Source: Mytilus galloprovincialis
Lineage: Eukaryota > Mollusca > Bivalvia > Mytilida > Mytilidae
Direction of reading: 5' to 3'
DNA: 64,000 bases
Assembly: GCF_965363235.1 (NCBI RefSeq)
Contig: NC_134845.1
Coordinates: forward strand, 69,035,261-69,099,260
The stretch's first letter is position 1. Every line of letters starts with the position of its first letter. Shown one piece after another: positions 1 through 13,900 of this stretch. The translations under genes and the position numbers were made by a program. The notes under the pieces were generated by a model, which did not search any database, had not been told where the DNA came from, and saw only the letters and a list, made by a program, of their open reading frames with translations.

Positions 1-1853
1 ATTACGATCAGGCAACAGGTTCCCTTCAACATTATTTCAAACTGTCCGTGCCATTTTGTTTTTAATTATTTGGTAATGCTTACTGCTAACCAACCTATTA
101 TTGCGGATACCTTATTTCGCACAAAAGTGCTTCCTAACCAATTTCGTGACGATTCAATTTAGCGATTTACAAATTTAGTAGATGTACATGTAGTTAAATA
201 CAGAAAGATCCAAGTTTTACATGTTCGCGACAATGTGTATTCGCGTTATTTTTCTACTCGCAAAAAGTCGCTAAAAAAATCGCTCGTGAAAATAAGTTGG
301 ATTATAGTATTAACAAATTGTGCAGTCATACCTGTATATTTATATTTTATTTCGTTTATCAATGCTGGGTGTTTTTCATGCAGTTGTCTTAAATTAGAAC
401 ACATTTTTATTGCTTCGAGTCCCTATAAAAACCCATTGGAATAACGACGGCCTATCATAATATGAATCCATTAAAAATAAATTAACAACTAATTATCAAA
501 CTCCTGTGGGACATAATGCAAAAAGTTATAATTATGATGACCATAACCGGAAACTTGTATGTACTCATGTAAATGTTTTATTCGAAGTTTGATGTGTATG
601 AACTTAAAAAAAAAGTTTTTTTAATGTCAAATAGGTACAATCAATGTGCAGTATTAAAAATGTAAGAAAACACCTCAATTACTATATTTTTGCTTTAACA
701 TTTGATTATGATGGGATTTAATCTACAACAGTTGATGACTTCATTAGAAAAAAATTTGGTCAGATAAAACCAGCATTAATCCACATTCGGATAATTTATT
801 GAGAACAATCTGATTGGTTTCAATTTTATGGTTTCATAAAAGGTGTCCCCTCTTAGGCCATTAAAGTCCTAAATCCTCCCATACTTGAAATTATAAACGA
901 TTTAAAGTACAGAAATTATTCTCAAATTTGTATCAACTTTAAACGCGAAAATATTTATTCTCATGGTATCCCTGCCGATTAAGGTTAGAATATCATTTTT
1001 TTTAATAAATATTGTGGAACAGGAAACATGTTTTACAACAGATTACTTACTTCCTCTGCCTTACTACATTATATATTCACTTCAAAGTGTATGTATTTTT
1101 GAACAAGGAAGTGTGTGATCATGTTACTAAATCAGTACAAATTTCTGGTTGAAAAGTAAGAAAAAGGAAATATTTATTGAAACAAATCAGTATAACATAT
1201 TTATTGTGAACAGTTTGTACAAATCTTCACATGTGTGCAAGGCCGTACGGTGACACATAGCTGTTCAATTTTGTGTCAATTGGTTTCTTCTGGAGAGTTT
1301 TTCTAGTGGCAAATCATTCCACATCTTGTTTTTTTTTATATATATATAAAACATATTCGTCGTTTGTAAATGATACCATTTTAGATGTAGATTTTTCAAA
1401 CCTTTAATTTGACAGATAGTTACAGTCGATTTCGAACTCTCAAAATCACAGTTAAGCAATATTTCTAGAAATAGACCAAATAGAAAGTCTGAAAAGCTAC
1501 TGAAATGAATGCAAGATGATTGTATAAACAAAACTAAATTTACCACATGAAATACATTTGAAAATTGATTGAAAGATAAAAAGACAAAGCATATATAAAT
1601 CAAACTTTAAAGATATGATCAACATCCATACTATAATTTATTTTATAGTGGATTCAATCTTTATTTCAAACAAGTAAATTAAATAATTGTTAAATACTAA
1701 AGCTATCAACTACTTTTGAAACTTTTTAAGTACAAGTTCAATCTTTAATTTTGTATAACATATTCGAATTCGTCATGCAAATAAACTGAATTGGTTCACT
1801 AAGAATCAAATATAAAATATTTGACTGCTCAATTGGCCGGTATATTCTCTCAT
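1..1853. other. Region downstream of gene A
   Basis: No gene recognised. AT-rich with homopolymer runs. The part at about 1230-1330 and again 2070-2170 resembles a dispersed repeat family whose copies contain the sequence ending catcttctt elsewhere in the window. Confidence 0.5.
1637..1665 (-). terminator. Possible polyadenylation signals of gene A
   Basis: AATAAA hexamers on the minus strand at 1637-1642 and 1660-1665, about 190-220 bases past the stop. In AT-rich DNA such hexamers are frequent by chance. Confidence 0.25.
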
Positions 1854-1910
1854 TTATTTCGCTTGTGCCCGGCTATTGTCGTTGATGCTAAGTCGTGATT
1901 TTGGACGGTC
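1854..1910 (-). CDS. Gene A exon 21: C-terminal tail and stop
   Basis: Fifty-seven bases encoding DRPKSRLSINDNSRAQAK then TAA, after a ctatatag acceptor. It aligns only weakly with the last exon of gene B (both start with Asp and share IND), so the cytoplasmic tails have diverged. Basic and serine-rich; no PDZ-type end is evident. Confidence 0.7.
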   Translation of the reverse strand, partial: DRPKSRLSINDNSRAQAK

Positions 1911-4900
1911 CTATATAGAAAAAAATATTAGGAAAGGAACAATGTATACTTTATACTTTTGTGCAGATAGAAAACTCTACTTATCATTAAAAATATAAAT
2001 CGGACCGTTACTTTTCTCGTCTGAACTGTTTAAAGAAAAATTTCGAGACCTTTGCAGTATGAGATTTTTTAATTGTTGATGGCCGCACGATGACCTATAT
2101 TAAATAATCTGTACTATTTAGCTTCTTGCGGAAGGATGTCTCATTAGCAATCACACCACATCTTCTTATTGTCATATTATATTATAGAAATGAAACCACC
2201 CCAAAAAAACGGAAGAAAGTATATCAATATTTTGTTTTTTGATATTGTTGGAGAAACCGGTTTTTAAAACAAAAAAAACACATTTTTTTGTATTGCATAT
2301 CACAAAGTTAAATGTTTGTTTTTGTAACGAAACATATTAGGAGCAACATTTTAAATTAACAATACACTATATTTCCAAATATATATTACAATTGTTTAAT
2401 TTTTTTTAGAGATGCAGTATAGTTTTCTTTCCTTTTCGATATCTGGCAATGTTATTTAAAAAGTTGAGCATTTTCATCCGAACTTATTTTACTATCACAA
2501 GCAATTTATTGAAGTATCAGCACAATGTTCAAATATAAATGAAAAACCCTATTTGCTGATACATTGTATGCAGTTATAACACGCGTACGACTCTTTATGC
2601 ATATATCAAAATACTATTATTTTTAAATAGTTCAGAAAGCATAAGCCATTACATCTACCACATACAATAGTTACTGTCCTTCACGTTAAATTTCGGATTT
2701 TCCTGTTATGGATCTATTATGATATAATGGTAAGGACCAGTTCACACTAGACAAAATCATATCAACCATCATACAGATTAAACTAGTGTATGGAAAATTA
2801 ATTAACGATCGGTGATTCCATCGTCTTTTGTGATTGAAAAAAAAAAAAACTCAGAGGAAGTGCCATTAATAAAAATGAAGACAAATATATGGACCACACA
2901 AAAAAAGTTTAATTTACCTTAGAATTGCTGTATCAATTAAAAACATATGTATATATATTGCTTAAACATTGTAAGTTGCTTCTTTAGAAGATATACAGAG
3001 GACTTAGAATACTTATGATTCAGTTTGTTTTCAGTTTTATTAGTTCTGATATCTACATGTTTATACTAACCAAATTACTAAAGTCAGAAGAATGTTTCGA
3101 ATCCATGCGATTAGCTTGACGTCGTCTCTTGTATTGTTGGTAGCCTTGTCTTACCTTGACACAAAATTAAACAATAAATTTGGACATGTTTTACACAGGA
3201 ATAAAGTGCACAAAATAGTCTTCAAGTTGCATGATAAGAAAAAAGTACCCAACCATGGCGACAAACGGTTTCAGAACGTCTATGGATACAATTTAATTCA
3301 AATACCACTATTCAGATGTGTTATGCTTTATAATATGATATTTATAATGATATATAAAATAAGTGGCACACGACGGGGGATGTCGTATATGGAGTAGAGA
3401 ATGCTCACCCTTTAGTACATGATAACATATGGTGCACCTGTGTTAGTTCATATTTTCGATATAATTAGTAAAGCAATACCGGTTACCTTAAATGAGGACT
3501 ATTCCAGGTAATTGGCTAGCAGCGTGCATGAAGACGTAAATACTCCTTAAGAATGCAGCAATATCATTAGGTCGTTTATGATGTTTAAATAAATCATGTT
3601 TTTTTTTTATTGTTATTGGAATTTAAAGATTCAGTCTGCAACGTACTAGCCTACATATATGACTAAGAAAGGACTATGGTAGCCATGGCTTGGTGTTATT
3701 TAATTCTAAAGTTCAGATACACATAATACATACCTGCTTATTCAGGAAACAGTGGAACACACATATGAAAAGACCCTATAAGGTTAATAAAAAAAAGTCC
3801 TTATCATGAGTGAAGACTATATGAAACCAAATTATGATAAAAATATACAAGAAAACAATTCCCCGACTCAACACGTACAATGCATTACTTTATTCGTAAT
3901 CGTTGATATTGATACCAACAAAAATCTCAGTACCATCTTTAATGTTTTGTTGCTGGTATTAAACTGTCTGTTCTCATAAAACCGTATAAATTATCTAAGG
4001 CTTATCAAAATAAACACGAGACCTGCGTTTCCCACATTGTAGTTTGTCACTCTGATTTGTATCAGTGAAATCGATTTATGAATATGGAACAGCATTACAG
4101 TAATATGTCAAACGTTAAAACTGTTGGAGAAGGTTATTATTGTAAGTTTCAGGTAAACAAAATATTTGAAGATAAATTTGCACCTCATCAGCATTATGGA
4201 AGCGCCTATATATGTCTGATATATACATGCATTTTAGCCCGGACGTTATTATACAGGTTTTGTTTCGTATTATAACTTATGATGAAGGTGACTTCTTACA
4301 TGAAAGCTTTCAATAATAATATTCAACAAAATGTCATCACAAGTTTCTGACCACTATATACATATATAGATATTACGGAGATGACAATAAAACTGTTCTC
4401 GTTGTGTTTTACACATTTCCGTTCTCTTCTTATCGAATGTGCAATTATCATGAAAACTAAAACCAAATTAGATCAATTTTCATCACCTCAGGGTTTTGTT
4501 TGGTTCGTTTTTGTAATTCCGTCAGTTATATTCCTTGAGGTTTATTTTAGACTGTTTAATGTTTATCAATTTTTATTACACTCGTGTTCAACTTTTGAGT
4601 CTGAAATTCATTTTTTGATAGTACGCCTTATTTCAATTAATGACTTACAATAATTAATTTAAAGTTTATATGGCTTTGGAATACATTCTAATAAAGGCAA
4701 CAGTAGTATACCGCTGTTCAAAACTCATAAATCCATGGACAAAAAACAAAATCGGGGTAACAAACTAAAACCGAGGGAAACGCATTAAATATAAGAGGAG
4801 AACAACGACATAACACCGAAACGTAACACACACAGAAACGGACCAAGCATCAGACAAAACACCACGAGAATAACAAATATAACATGAAAACCAAATACAT

Positions 4901-7900
4901 GAATTTGGGATAGACAAGTACCGTGCCACGTCTTATCTCAATTTATCAAAAATAAGAGAAAACACAAACGACTCAACGTTAAAATGCAACACACACAAAA
5001 AACGAACAATAATATAACAATGGCAATCTTTCTGACTTGGTACAGGACACTTTTAAAGGGGAATAAAAGTGGTGGGTTGAACCTGGTTTTGTGGCATGCC
5101 AAACCTCGCACTTTAATGGCAAAGTTAAATATAACATTGAAATGACAACATAATATTACAGGACTACAATACAAATTAATAGAACATATTAGACAAAGAA
5201 AAACATGATTTATAGATAACAAAAAGCATCAGGTTTAAAATTCAATACGCCAAAAACGCGCCTTGTCCACACAAGACTTACAAGTGACGCCCAGATATAA
5301 AAGATCGAAAGTGAAAAAAGTACAAAGTTGTACAACACTGAAGATCAAAAGTTGAAAAGGTTTCGCCAAATACGGCATTGTTTTTATGCCCGGGATAAGA
5401 ACATTCTTATTATATAGAACAATTTATGCTATTGCAAACAGTAAATTTTATCAAATGAATATGAAAGAGATATACATAAAGAAACTGAAGTATTAACTAA
5501 TTACAGAAAACTAAACCCGATTACATAACGCCCAGATATAAAAGATCGAAAGTGAAAAAAGGTACAAAGTTGTACAGCACTGAAGATAAAAAGTTGAAAA
5601 GGTTTTGCCAAATACGGCATTGTTTTTATGCCCGGGATAAGAACATTATTATTATATAGAACAATTCATGCTATTGCAAACAGTAAATTTTAACAAATGA
5701 ATATGAAAGAGATATACATAATGAAACTGAAGTATTAACTAATTACAGAAAACTAAACCCGAATACATAATGCTATTAAAGTTTAACACAGAATAGACAC
5801 ACCCGAATCAGTCCAGGCGTCAACTAACTGTGAAACATGAGATTCAAATTGTTTCAACTGCAATAATTAAAATTGGGTATCATCATCATTTATGTGTATT
5901 GACCGAATGATGTTTACGTTATAATATACTGTACCTGAAGTGAGTTGAAAATTGCAAATAGGTACTGGAAAATGACCAGATCATCGTTCACAGAAAAAGC
6001 ACCTAGTACCCACGTTACTCCAAACAGCGGCAAGATGACACATATACTTTTTAACCCAATTCTATAAAAAGAGTTGATGTAGCTTTCATGTATAACACAC
6101 ATTAGTGAATTTTATGCTATGTCGTTAAAAGAAAATTTAAATATTGGTGTGATAATACATGTTAAAGGCTTGCATTTAATTACGATATTTGACTGAAATC
6201 ACCACAAGGAATAAGTTCGAACATTGCTTTCAATACCTGTTGAATAATTATATTGTTTGGACTTTTGAAACATCTTAATATAAAGATGATCTTTTGAGAA
6301 TAAAATCATTACTTGTGCTACATAAGTAAATGCAACAGTTTTATACCGCTGTCCAAAAGTCACAAATCCATTGAAAAAAAATAAAAAAATCCTGGTAGCA
6401 AACTAAAACCGAAGAAAAAACAACAAATTTGAGAGGAAAACAACGAAACAACAGAACACTGAGGTGCAATATAAACAAACGACATTGCAAAATACATAGA
6501 AACGAAATAACAGATAACTACTGCTATATCTCTGACTTGGTATAGGACATTTTTAGACAACAATGTGGATTTCACCTGGTTTTGTGGCTAGCTAAACTTC
6601 TGCGTTTTATTGCAATGATAAATACAACGTTAAAATGACAACATTACATGACGGGAATATCGTACAAGATAAATACATAAATAAATAATATAATAGTATA
6701 TTTCGACATGATAACCACAGAATAAAAACGAATATATAAAATTAATTGTGTGTCTGTTACACGAATGCATCTGTCACACTAATGAATCAATCTAATACTG
6801 ATTTGATCTTATGATAATATTACGGTAGTAAATGTTTATAAAGTTATTACATATACTAATAACAAACTTACTTAGATTTTACTTTTAATGTTTTTGCAGC
6901 CAGCCCTCTACTGGTCATCATTTTGTACACTGTTATAGTGATGATGACGAAATTAATCTAAAAAATGCGATACGAATAAAATTTATGTTTATTTGTGCTT
7001 ATATTCGGTTAATTGTGTGGTTTGTAAGTACATTGTTTTCTGTGATAGGTGTTACTGCAAACGTGGCATTCTTTTGAATAATTTGTCATTTTGCAATTCG
7101 ATTGTGAATTAGAACAGTTATTATTGTATAGCAATATAATATTTCCCACAGAAAGTAACCAAAAGTTAGCGTGCAATAAATTCTAATTTTGAACTAGTGC
7201 AATAAATCTTCAAAATTCATGACGTCATCAATGACAAAATCTTAGTTTAAACCAATTTTTCCTTTTAAATATTATATTGCTATACAATAAAAGGGTTATG
7301 CATGAATATTGGGGAATATTGTTCCTCGTAGAACATATATTGCACTCGCAAGCTCGTGCAATATAAAATTCTACTCGGGACAATATTCCCCAATATTCAT
7401 GCAATAACCCTATATTATTCAAAATAATCAATCGTTATATGGAATGAATCATTAATATCAAAAGGGATACTCAATTACATATGGGTTACGTTATTTAGTA
7501 ATTGAATTTTTCCGCTTTTCAAACTGGTTTTTGCACGGGTTTGTCTAATATATTTGTGCTCTTTCAGGTTTAATATTCTTAATATTTTTATACATTTTAA
7601 CCTTGTTTTTCAAATATTTGTCCACACTTCTTTGAAAAAGTAATAAAAACACATGTAGATGTGAATAGCCACCTATAATTCTAAGGCATTGTTTTAATTT
7701 CCAAAACATTATAATTGTTAAAAAGATAAACACAATTCTATTTATGAAGATGAAAACTTAGTCGTTTTGGACGGATTCATTCTCGAAATTTTATCGTTTT
7801 TACAATTACTGCTAATTATGTTTAAATTTTATCAGTTGAAAACATCACACTTTTTATGTACGATACAAAATCCTATAAAAATTAAAAAAAAAAATCCAAC

Positions 7901-10900
7901 AACATATTATATCTTTAATACTATACACTAACTATCTTTTCCGAGTAGAAAAAAAAACCCGCAAACTTTAAGGTAAATCGTCCCGAATATGTTAATCATG
8001 GGTCATTCTTTTCTTTTTAACTTCAAGAAACAGATTTGAATTCAAGAAATAAAATCGCCGCGAAAAAGGCTCTTTAAGGATAAACGCAAAATAACATAAC
8101 TGTGCGAAATCAAGTTGGTTAACAGAAATCTACTATAACCATTGTACTTCTTTTATGTCGAGAAGACACACAACTGCGTTTTTTGAATACTATCTGTTTG
8201 TATTGCATTGGTATACTTATCTTTTGTCCTTGTTTTTGCAAGAAAACAAGTCATATTTAACTTGAAGTTTGCACAAAACATGATAACTAGTCAATTAATC
8301 ATAAAAAAATGAGGCGATTAAGTGTGATTTGAATGACAAAAATTATAAAATCTTCAATTTATGATATATTTTTCATGGTACTGAAGGACTTGTAAAGTTA
8401 TCGGCTTTAAATACATCCATACATACCACGATTACAAGTAACGCTGGTCCAATAAATGCCCAAATGAGATTAGATTCAAGGGTAAGCCAACAACTGAAAT
8501 GATCAGAACAATCCTCATGTGAATTATATTTACATTTCATTATGTATTCTTCTGTTCTCGTCTGGAAATCACTAATCAGTCTTAGAAAGCGAGTTTGTGG
8601 CTAAATATACAATATGATAATTTAATTGTGGTTGCAAAGGGTATGTTGGTTGACTGACAGTGTCTGTTAGCTCATATACATACTTTTGTCAAGTGACAGT
8701 GACGTCATCAATATTTGTGTATGATTTGCTCCGGCTTAAAATGGAATATAAAATTAAATTGAAAGGAACATAGAAGGTCAATATAAATAAACTGAAATAA
8801 TGCGTTAGTTATATATTTTCGTCGAATGCAATTGAATATATAGAAATGAACAGATACACACAAAGCATCTTCCAGATCAAATCAATTGAAATTGTTTTCA
8901 GTCAAAAATGTAGAATTTAATTGAATCCTGTTATTTTTTGCCAAATTATTATGCATATCTAGTAGGTTGGGAATCAAATTGGATAACACAGTAAATTATT
9001 GATCCTAAATGTTTTAATTTATCCTCTAAAATATATTGTTTCTGACAGTACTTTGATATGTTTAGGAAGTTAATGTTGCTTCAAGTATACATAGTAATTG
9101 AAGAGTTCTATTTCAAGTCTTGTAAAGCAAGCAACTTGATATTATGTATCAGCTAAGTAGACAGTATTTGGGAGTTAATTCAAAACCGGTCGCCGTGTGT
9201 CAGGAAAATGTACCTGGGTTGAAAAGAATTCGGACTTTAGATATGTCAATCGGATTCTTAAAATCTAGTGTGGCATACCGGTAAAATTGGAAACTAGATT
9301 CTTATTATGTATATCACATAAACATAGTGTCATTTAAGTATGCGATTAATTGTCCACTGCCCGTAAATCAGTCATATTATAATCATTACAGAAAATATTT
9401 TTTTATTTTCAGATAATTTTTAAAACAACTAATGTGTCTACTACCTCACAATTAGAAAAGGTCTGTATACAAAGCACTAATTCAGAAAAAAAAACTTATA
9501 AAAACGTACAATTGGTTATTGCCATATCCTTTAAGTTTAGTCACACCGGCAGAAATTCCAACTATACAAGCCGGAACAACTGAAATAAAATAAAATCGCT
9601 TTAATATAGTGAAGCTTACTTACTTATGTTCTTAGTTTATTTACACAGTAATGTTCGAAATACTAATTGGGCGAAACAGTACACATACGTTGAATTTATT
9701 ACACCCCATTTTTCTTAAATACTACTGCGTATTTTGCCTCACACTGTGTTTTGAAGTTCTTAAATCACCTCTTCTAGGTATCCCACTTTTGATTGTACTA
9801 ATGGTTGTGTAATGCTGCTTGTCATACACTGACGTAGAGAAAACATATTATCCATTTTTTCTTGATATCATAAAAAGATAAATGTTTGCAATGACATTTT
9901 AGTGCTAATATCACCTAGCAAACAATAGTTACATATGGCATAGCAAATGAGTCTTCCAATTATTTTTTTATTTGATAATAAACAGCATTCGCTTTGCTAA
10001 TCTAATTTCTTGGTCAGAATAAATTATAATTTTGGTAGATTTGATCTATTATTTTGTAATGGTGTTGTAGATGGGTTTACTACTTACTCCAACATGCAGG
10101 TATCAGCTTATGAACTATAGATTTGGTTGGGAAAACAATGACTACCATTCTAACGATCTGAATACCTTCAGCAAGCATCAGAGCAAAGTCTGTCAGGAAA
10201 ATATAGTGCAAAGCAACTGCGATTGCTGTGCATACTATCTATAAATAAGATTATAAACAAAAGCATTACAAAATATCTACATATAAAATGTAATAATGTG
10301 GCCAATGTTTGAAGATAGAAAAGCGATACAATCGACATCTTTCTGTTCTTAAAAACGTTCAAATCAACTGCATAGGTCGGAGTTTCCTGAGGAGAAATTG
10401 TTGCCAAACAGCCAGTTGAATGGTACTAGTACATTCTATGTTTCGAATATGAGAAATTATTAAATATGAGCAAAAATGTGGTCACTATTTGGTAGTTGAC
10501 AGATACGAACACTTATGATTAAAATATGTATTTGAATTAACAACTGTATTGACTAAATCATTCAGGGTATTGAATTAAACCAGCTTTCTGTTCGAAGACT
10601 TCTGTTTGGCTTCGACTAATGATTTTGAATATTAATTTGGTATGTTTTTCCTCTTTTTCAGTTTTGAATCACATGTATCAACAGTTATATATTATATGAC
10701 TACTTCCTTAGTTTTCTTACTTTATTGCCTGTTCGTGTTATGCCTGCTAAGAAAAGTATATACGACAGAATTAATGCCACACATAAGTTCATCAGTGTTT
10801 TTGTTCTATCATTTCCCAAGTACCTGTAAAACAGTATCTGACAAATTAACTTTCAAATCTTAATAATATCTTTGGAAGTTTCTGCATTGTTATAAATGTA

Positions 10901-13900
10901 GCCCATACCACCTCATTACATTAGCTATATTTTGCAAAACCTTTTGGGATTATTTTTTGTCAATGCTTGGCTTTATAAAAGTTTTGATATGAGCGTCACT
11001 GATGAGTCTTATAAAGACAAAACGCGCGTCTGGCATACTAAATTATAACCCTGGTACATTTGATAACTCCTCTCAAACTTCATAATGTATTTGGCCATTT
11101 TTAAACTTGATTTTATTCTAGCGTCACTGGTAAGCCTTTTTCAGACAAAACGCATGTCAAGTGTTCACATTTCAAACCTGGTAACTTTAGTGAGTTTTGC
11201 GATGGAACATTATTTCGTTAGAAAATAGAGGGATAATAGCACAGGGCTATAGTCATGATAGTTGAAAAATAAATTATTAAACATCATAAACCATGCCAAC
11301 AAAATTCCTTCAAAACAGAACAAAAAAAAAGACAAAAATTGAGGAAACAAAGATATTTATCACAAAAAAAAAACAACAAATAAAACTACATTAACAGATT
11401 TATCAACACATAACTCATAAAAAGAGGGTGGTTAATCGAATTTGGTGATTTCATAGACATTGAACATGGGATGAAGTTGTGTCATAACAATGTTAACAGG
11501 TTGTCATTTTATACATATTTTTCTTGTTTGCAATATTTGGCATTTCATTAAACCATGATATAAAACGCATGTTCTGACATTTACAATTATAGTGGATCTC
11601 TCTGGTAAATCATCTGTATCTTGTAAAGTAAAGTTATTAACAGACACTCACCATCAATATTTAGGGATAAGGCAAGATATAAAGCTAATCTAAATGAAGC
11701 AGGGCTATAAATAATAGAATGGTTAATTCACAGATGAGTCTTTTTACACAAAATAGCATACAATTAATAAAGTGTTATTTTCTGATTTCAAAGAGGAAAA
11801 CACTGTTATTAAAATGATTGAGTTAGTATTGAGGTAGTTGCCTTTTTTTTAAACAAGAAGAATAAACTATTTTTTTTCATCTTAGTTGTTGTTTTTCTCG
11901 AAGATGCAACAGGGCTTCGTATACATAAAACACTTTTTTTTCTAATTTAGAAGTGCACTGATCTGATTAAAATCATGTTAAGTGATTGTAATATAAAGAC
12001 AGAGATATCATTCTATTTTCACAGTGATCCATTACACTTAAAAATATTTTGAAGGTTATAATTTACCACAATGTAGGTTGACTTTATTGAATGTATTTAA
12101 ATGCATGGCACGTAACGTCTACATAATTGCTGTCACATAAAGCCTTTTAAATTTAAACAAAAATTAAGTGCTTGTGAAAAGTGTAGATCTATAATTAGTA
12201 TTTAATTGTTATAAAGTATACTGACAGTAGGATAACCGTGGTCGAATTATTCTGATAAATACATTTGCGTACAAATTCATTACACATAATGGGTTTGTTT
12301 TTAAATTATTGCTTTTCCGAATTAGTATATATAAGAATTGATTGATTGATTACATGTAATAATTGAAAAACAATCTTTGCGTTCAGCTGGTAATATTTTC
12401 GTATTCTTTATATTTATATGTATATCATATGATTCATATTCTCTCTATTCTTTATTTTCGTTGCCCTTTATTTCAATTTTTCCCATTAACATCTACTCTA
12501 TAAACACTGTTTCGACACTCATAGAAATATATATGTCAAAATAGATAAGAGTAACTTACCTCCAAAGGACAAAATGAATCAGAATTGTAATCACTAAAAA
12601 CAAAATGGACACTCCGCATCCGATGGCCGATATATAGCTTAGTGGATCATGGTGAGAGGATGGCTTGTAAAAAAATGTAAAAAAAAGCATTTAAAAAGAA
12701 AGTCTCAAGTCATCAACTAACAATTTAAAATACATCTTGGAAATTAGTTATGTATATGATCTAATTTTATCTTTAAAAACTGTTTTTACTTAAGTTATAA
12801 ACAAAGTCAGCTACAAATCAATCGTTGTTAGTCATGTGTGTTTCCTTTTTAAATATGTTAATTATTATGTTTTGGACTTAAATGTGGCGTTCATTTGCTA
12901 GTATCATTATGAAGCCAGCCTAAGATAAAGACCGCCGCGAGCTCCGGGGGTTATATTTGATAACTGCATTTGAAGAAAAAATATAGTGGTCTTTGGTTGT
13001 TGCCGCTCTTTGATTGGGTAGTTGTCTCTTTGACACATTCTCCGTTTTCATTCACTAATCAAATGTCAGAAAACGAAAACTGGAAGATATCAACAATATA
13101 TTCAAACTCATAGGTCTAATAAAACCTGCCAAGTCATTGTCAAAATAAAAAAAAGGAACACGCCGATAGCACCCACGAATATAGACGACAAAGTACAGAA
13201 TGGTAAATAAGAATGCAAATTCATACAGATCAAGTATTAATTTCTGTTCGAGCAGATTTAAGTCAAGACAATCCTTCAATCCTTCAATTCACAATATATG
13301 TATTGAGAACATAATTGCATTCCATTTTTAACAAAAGCAACACATTTTTCAAACACTATAATATGTACAATTCGAGTTTTTTGTAGAATATGATGAAACA
13401 AAGCTGAAGTTTTGTCGGCAAAAAGCAAAACGTCTGCTCATTATTCATACTTTTAAACGTGGGAGTAAATTATTCAAAGACACACAACTGATTGCTACAT
13501 TGTTTTATCTGACGCATGTTTGTTTTTATATCGAATACTCTGAAGTGTTGCATTGCGGTATTTATGCGTTTTCCTTTTAAATAAAATATTTGAAAACAAT
13601 AATGCCACTCATAAATTGTTCATTTCAGATTTCAAACCTTAACCAAGTTAGTATGTAAGATGAACATGATGAACAAATTAAAAAAAAATTAGATACACAG
13701 TATCCTTGTGACATGTAATACAAACATAATGAACAAAATTAGCCACTTGACTAACTGTAATTAGGTAGGAAAAGTGAACGTTGAAGATATATTTGTTTCG
13801 TGTTATCACTCGTTCAAATGATAAGAAAAATAATGGAATAAAACATGAAAATGTTCTGTATCACACTATACTTCTACTTGTATCATATTGTGAACATAAA

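Noticed and set aside
1265..1603. 112-codon minus-strand open stretch
   Set aside because: Low complexity, hydrophobic by AT-richness, partly in a repeat-like zone, no splice support.
3092..3397. 101-codon plus-strand open stretch
   Set aside because: It overlaps gene A exon 20 in antisense, and the remainder has no protein-like pattern.
4381..4653. 90-codon plus-strand open stretch with hydrophobic runs
   Set aside because: Hydrophobicity follows from T-rich codons; intronic and antisense to gene A; no recognisable motif.
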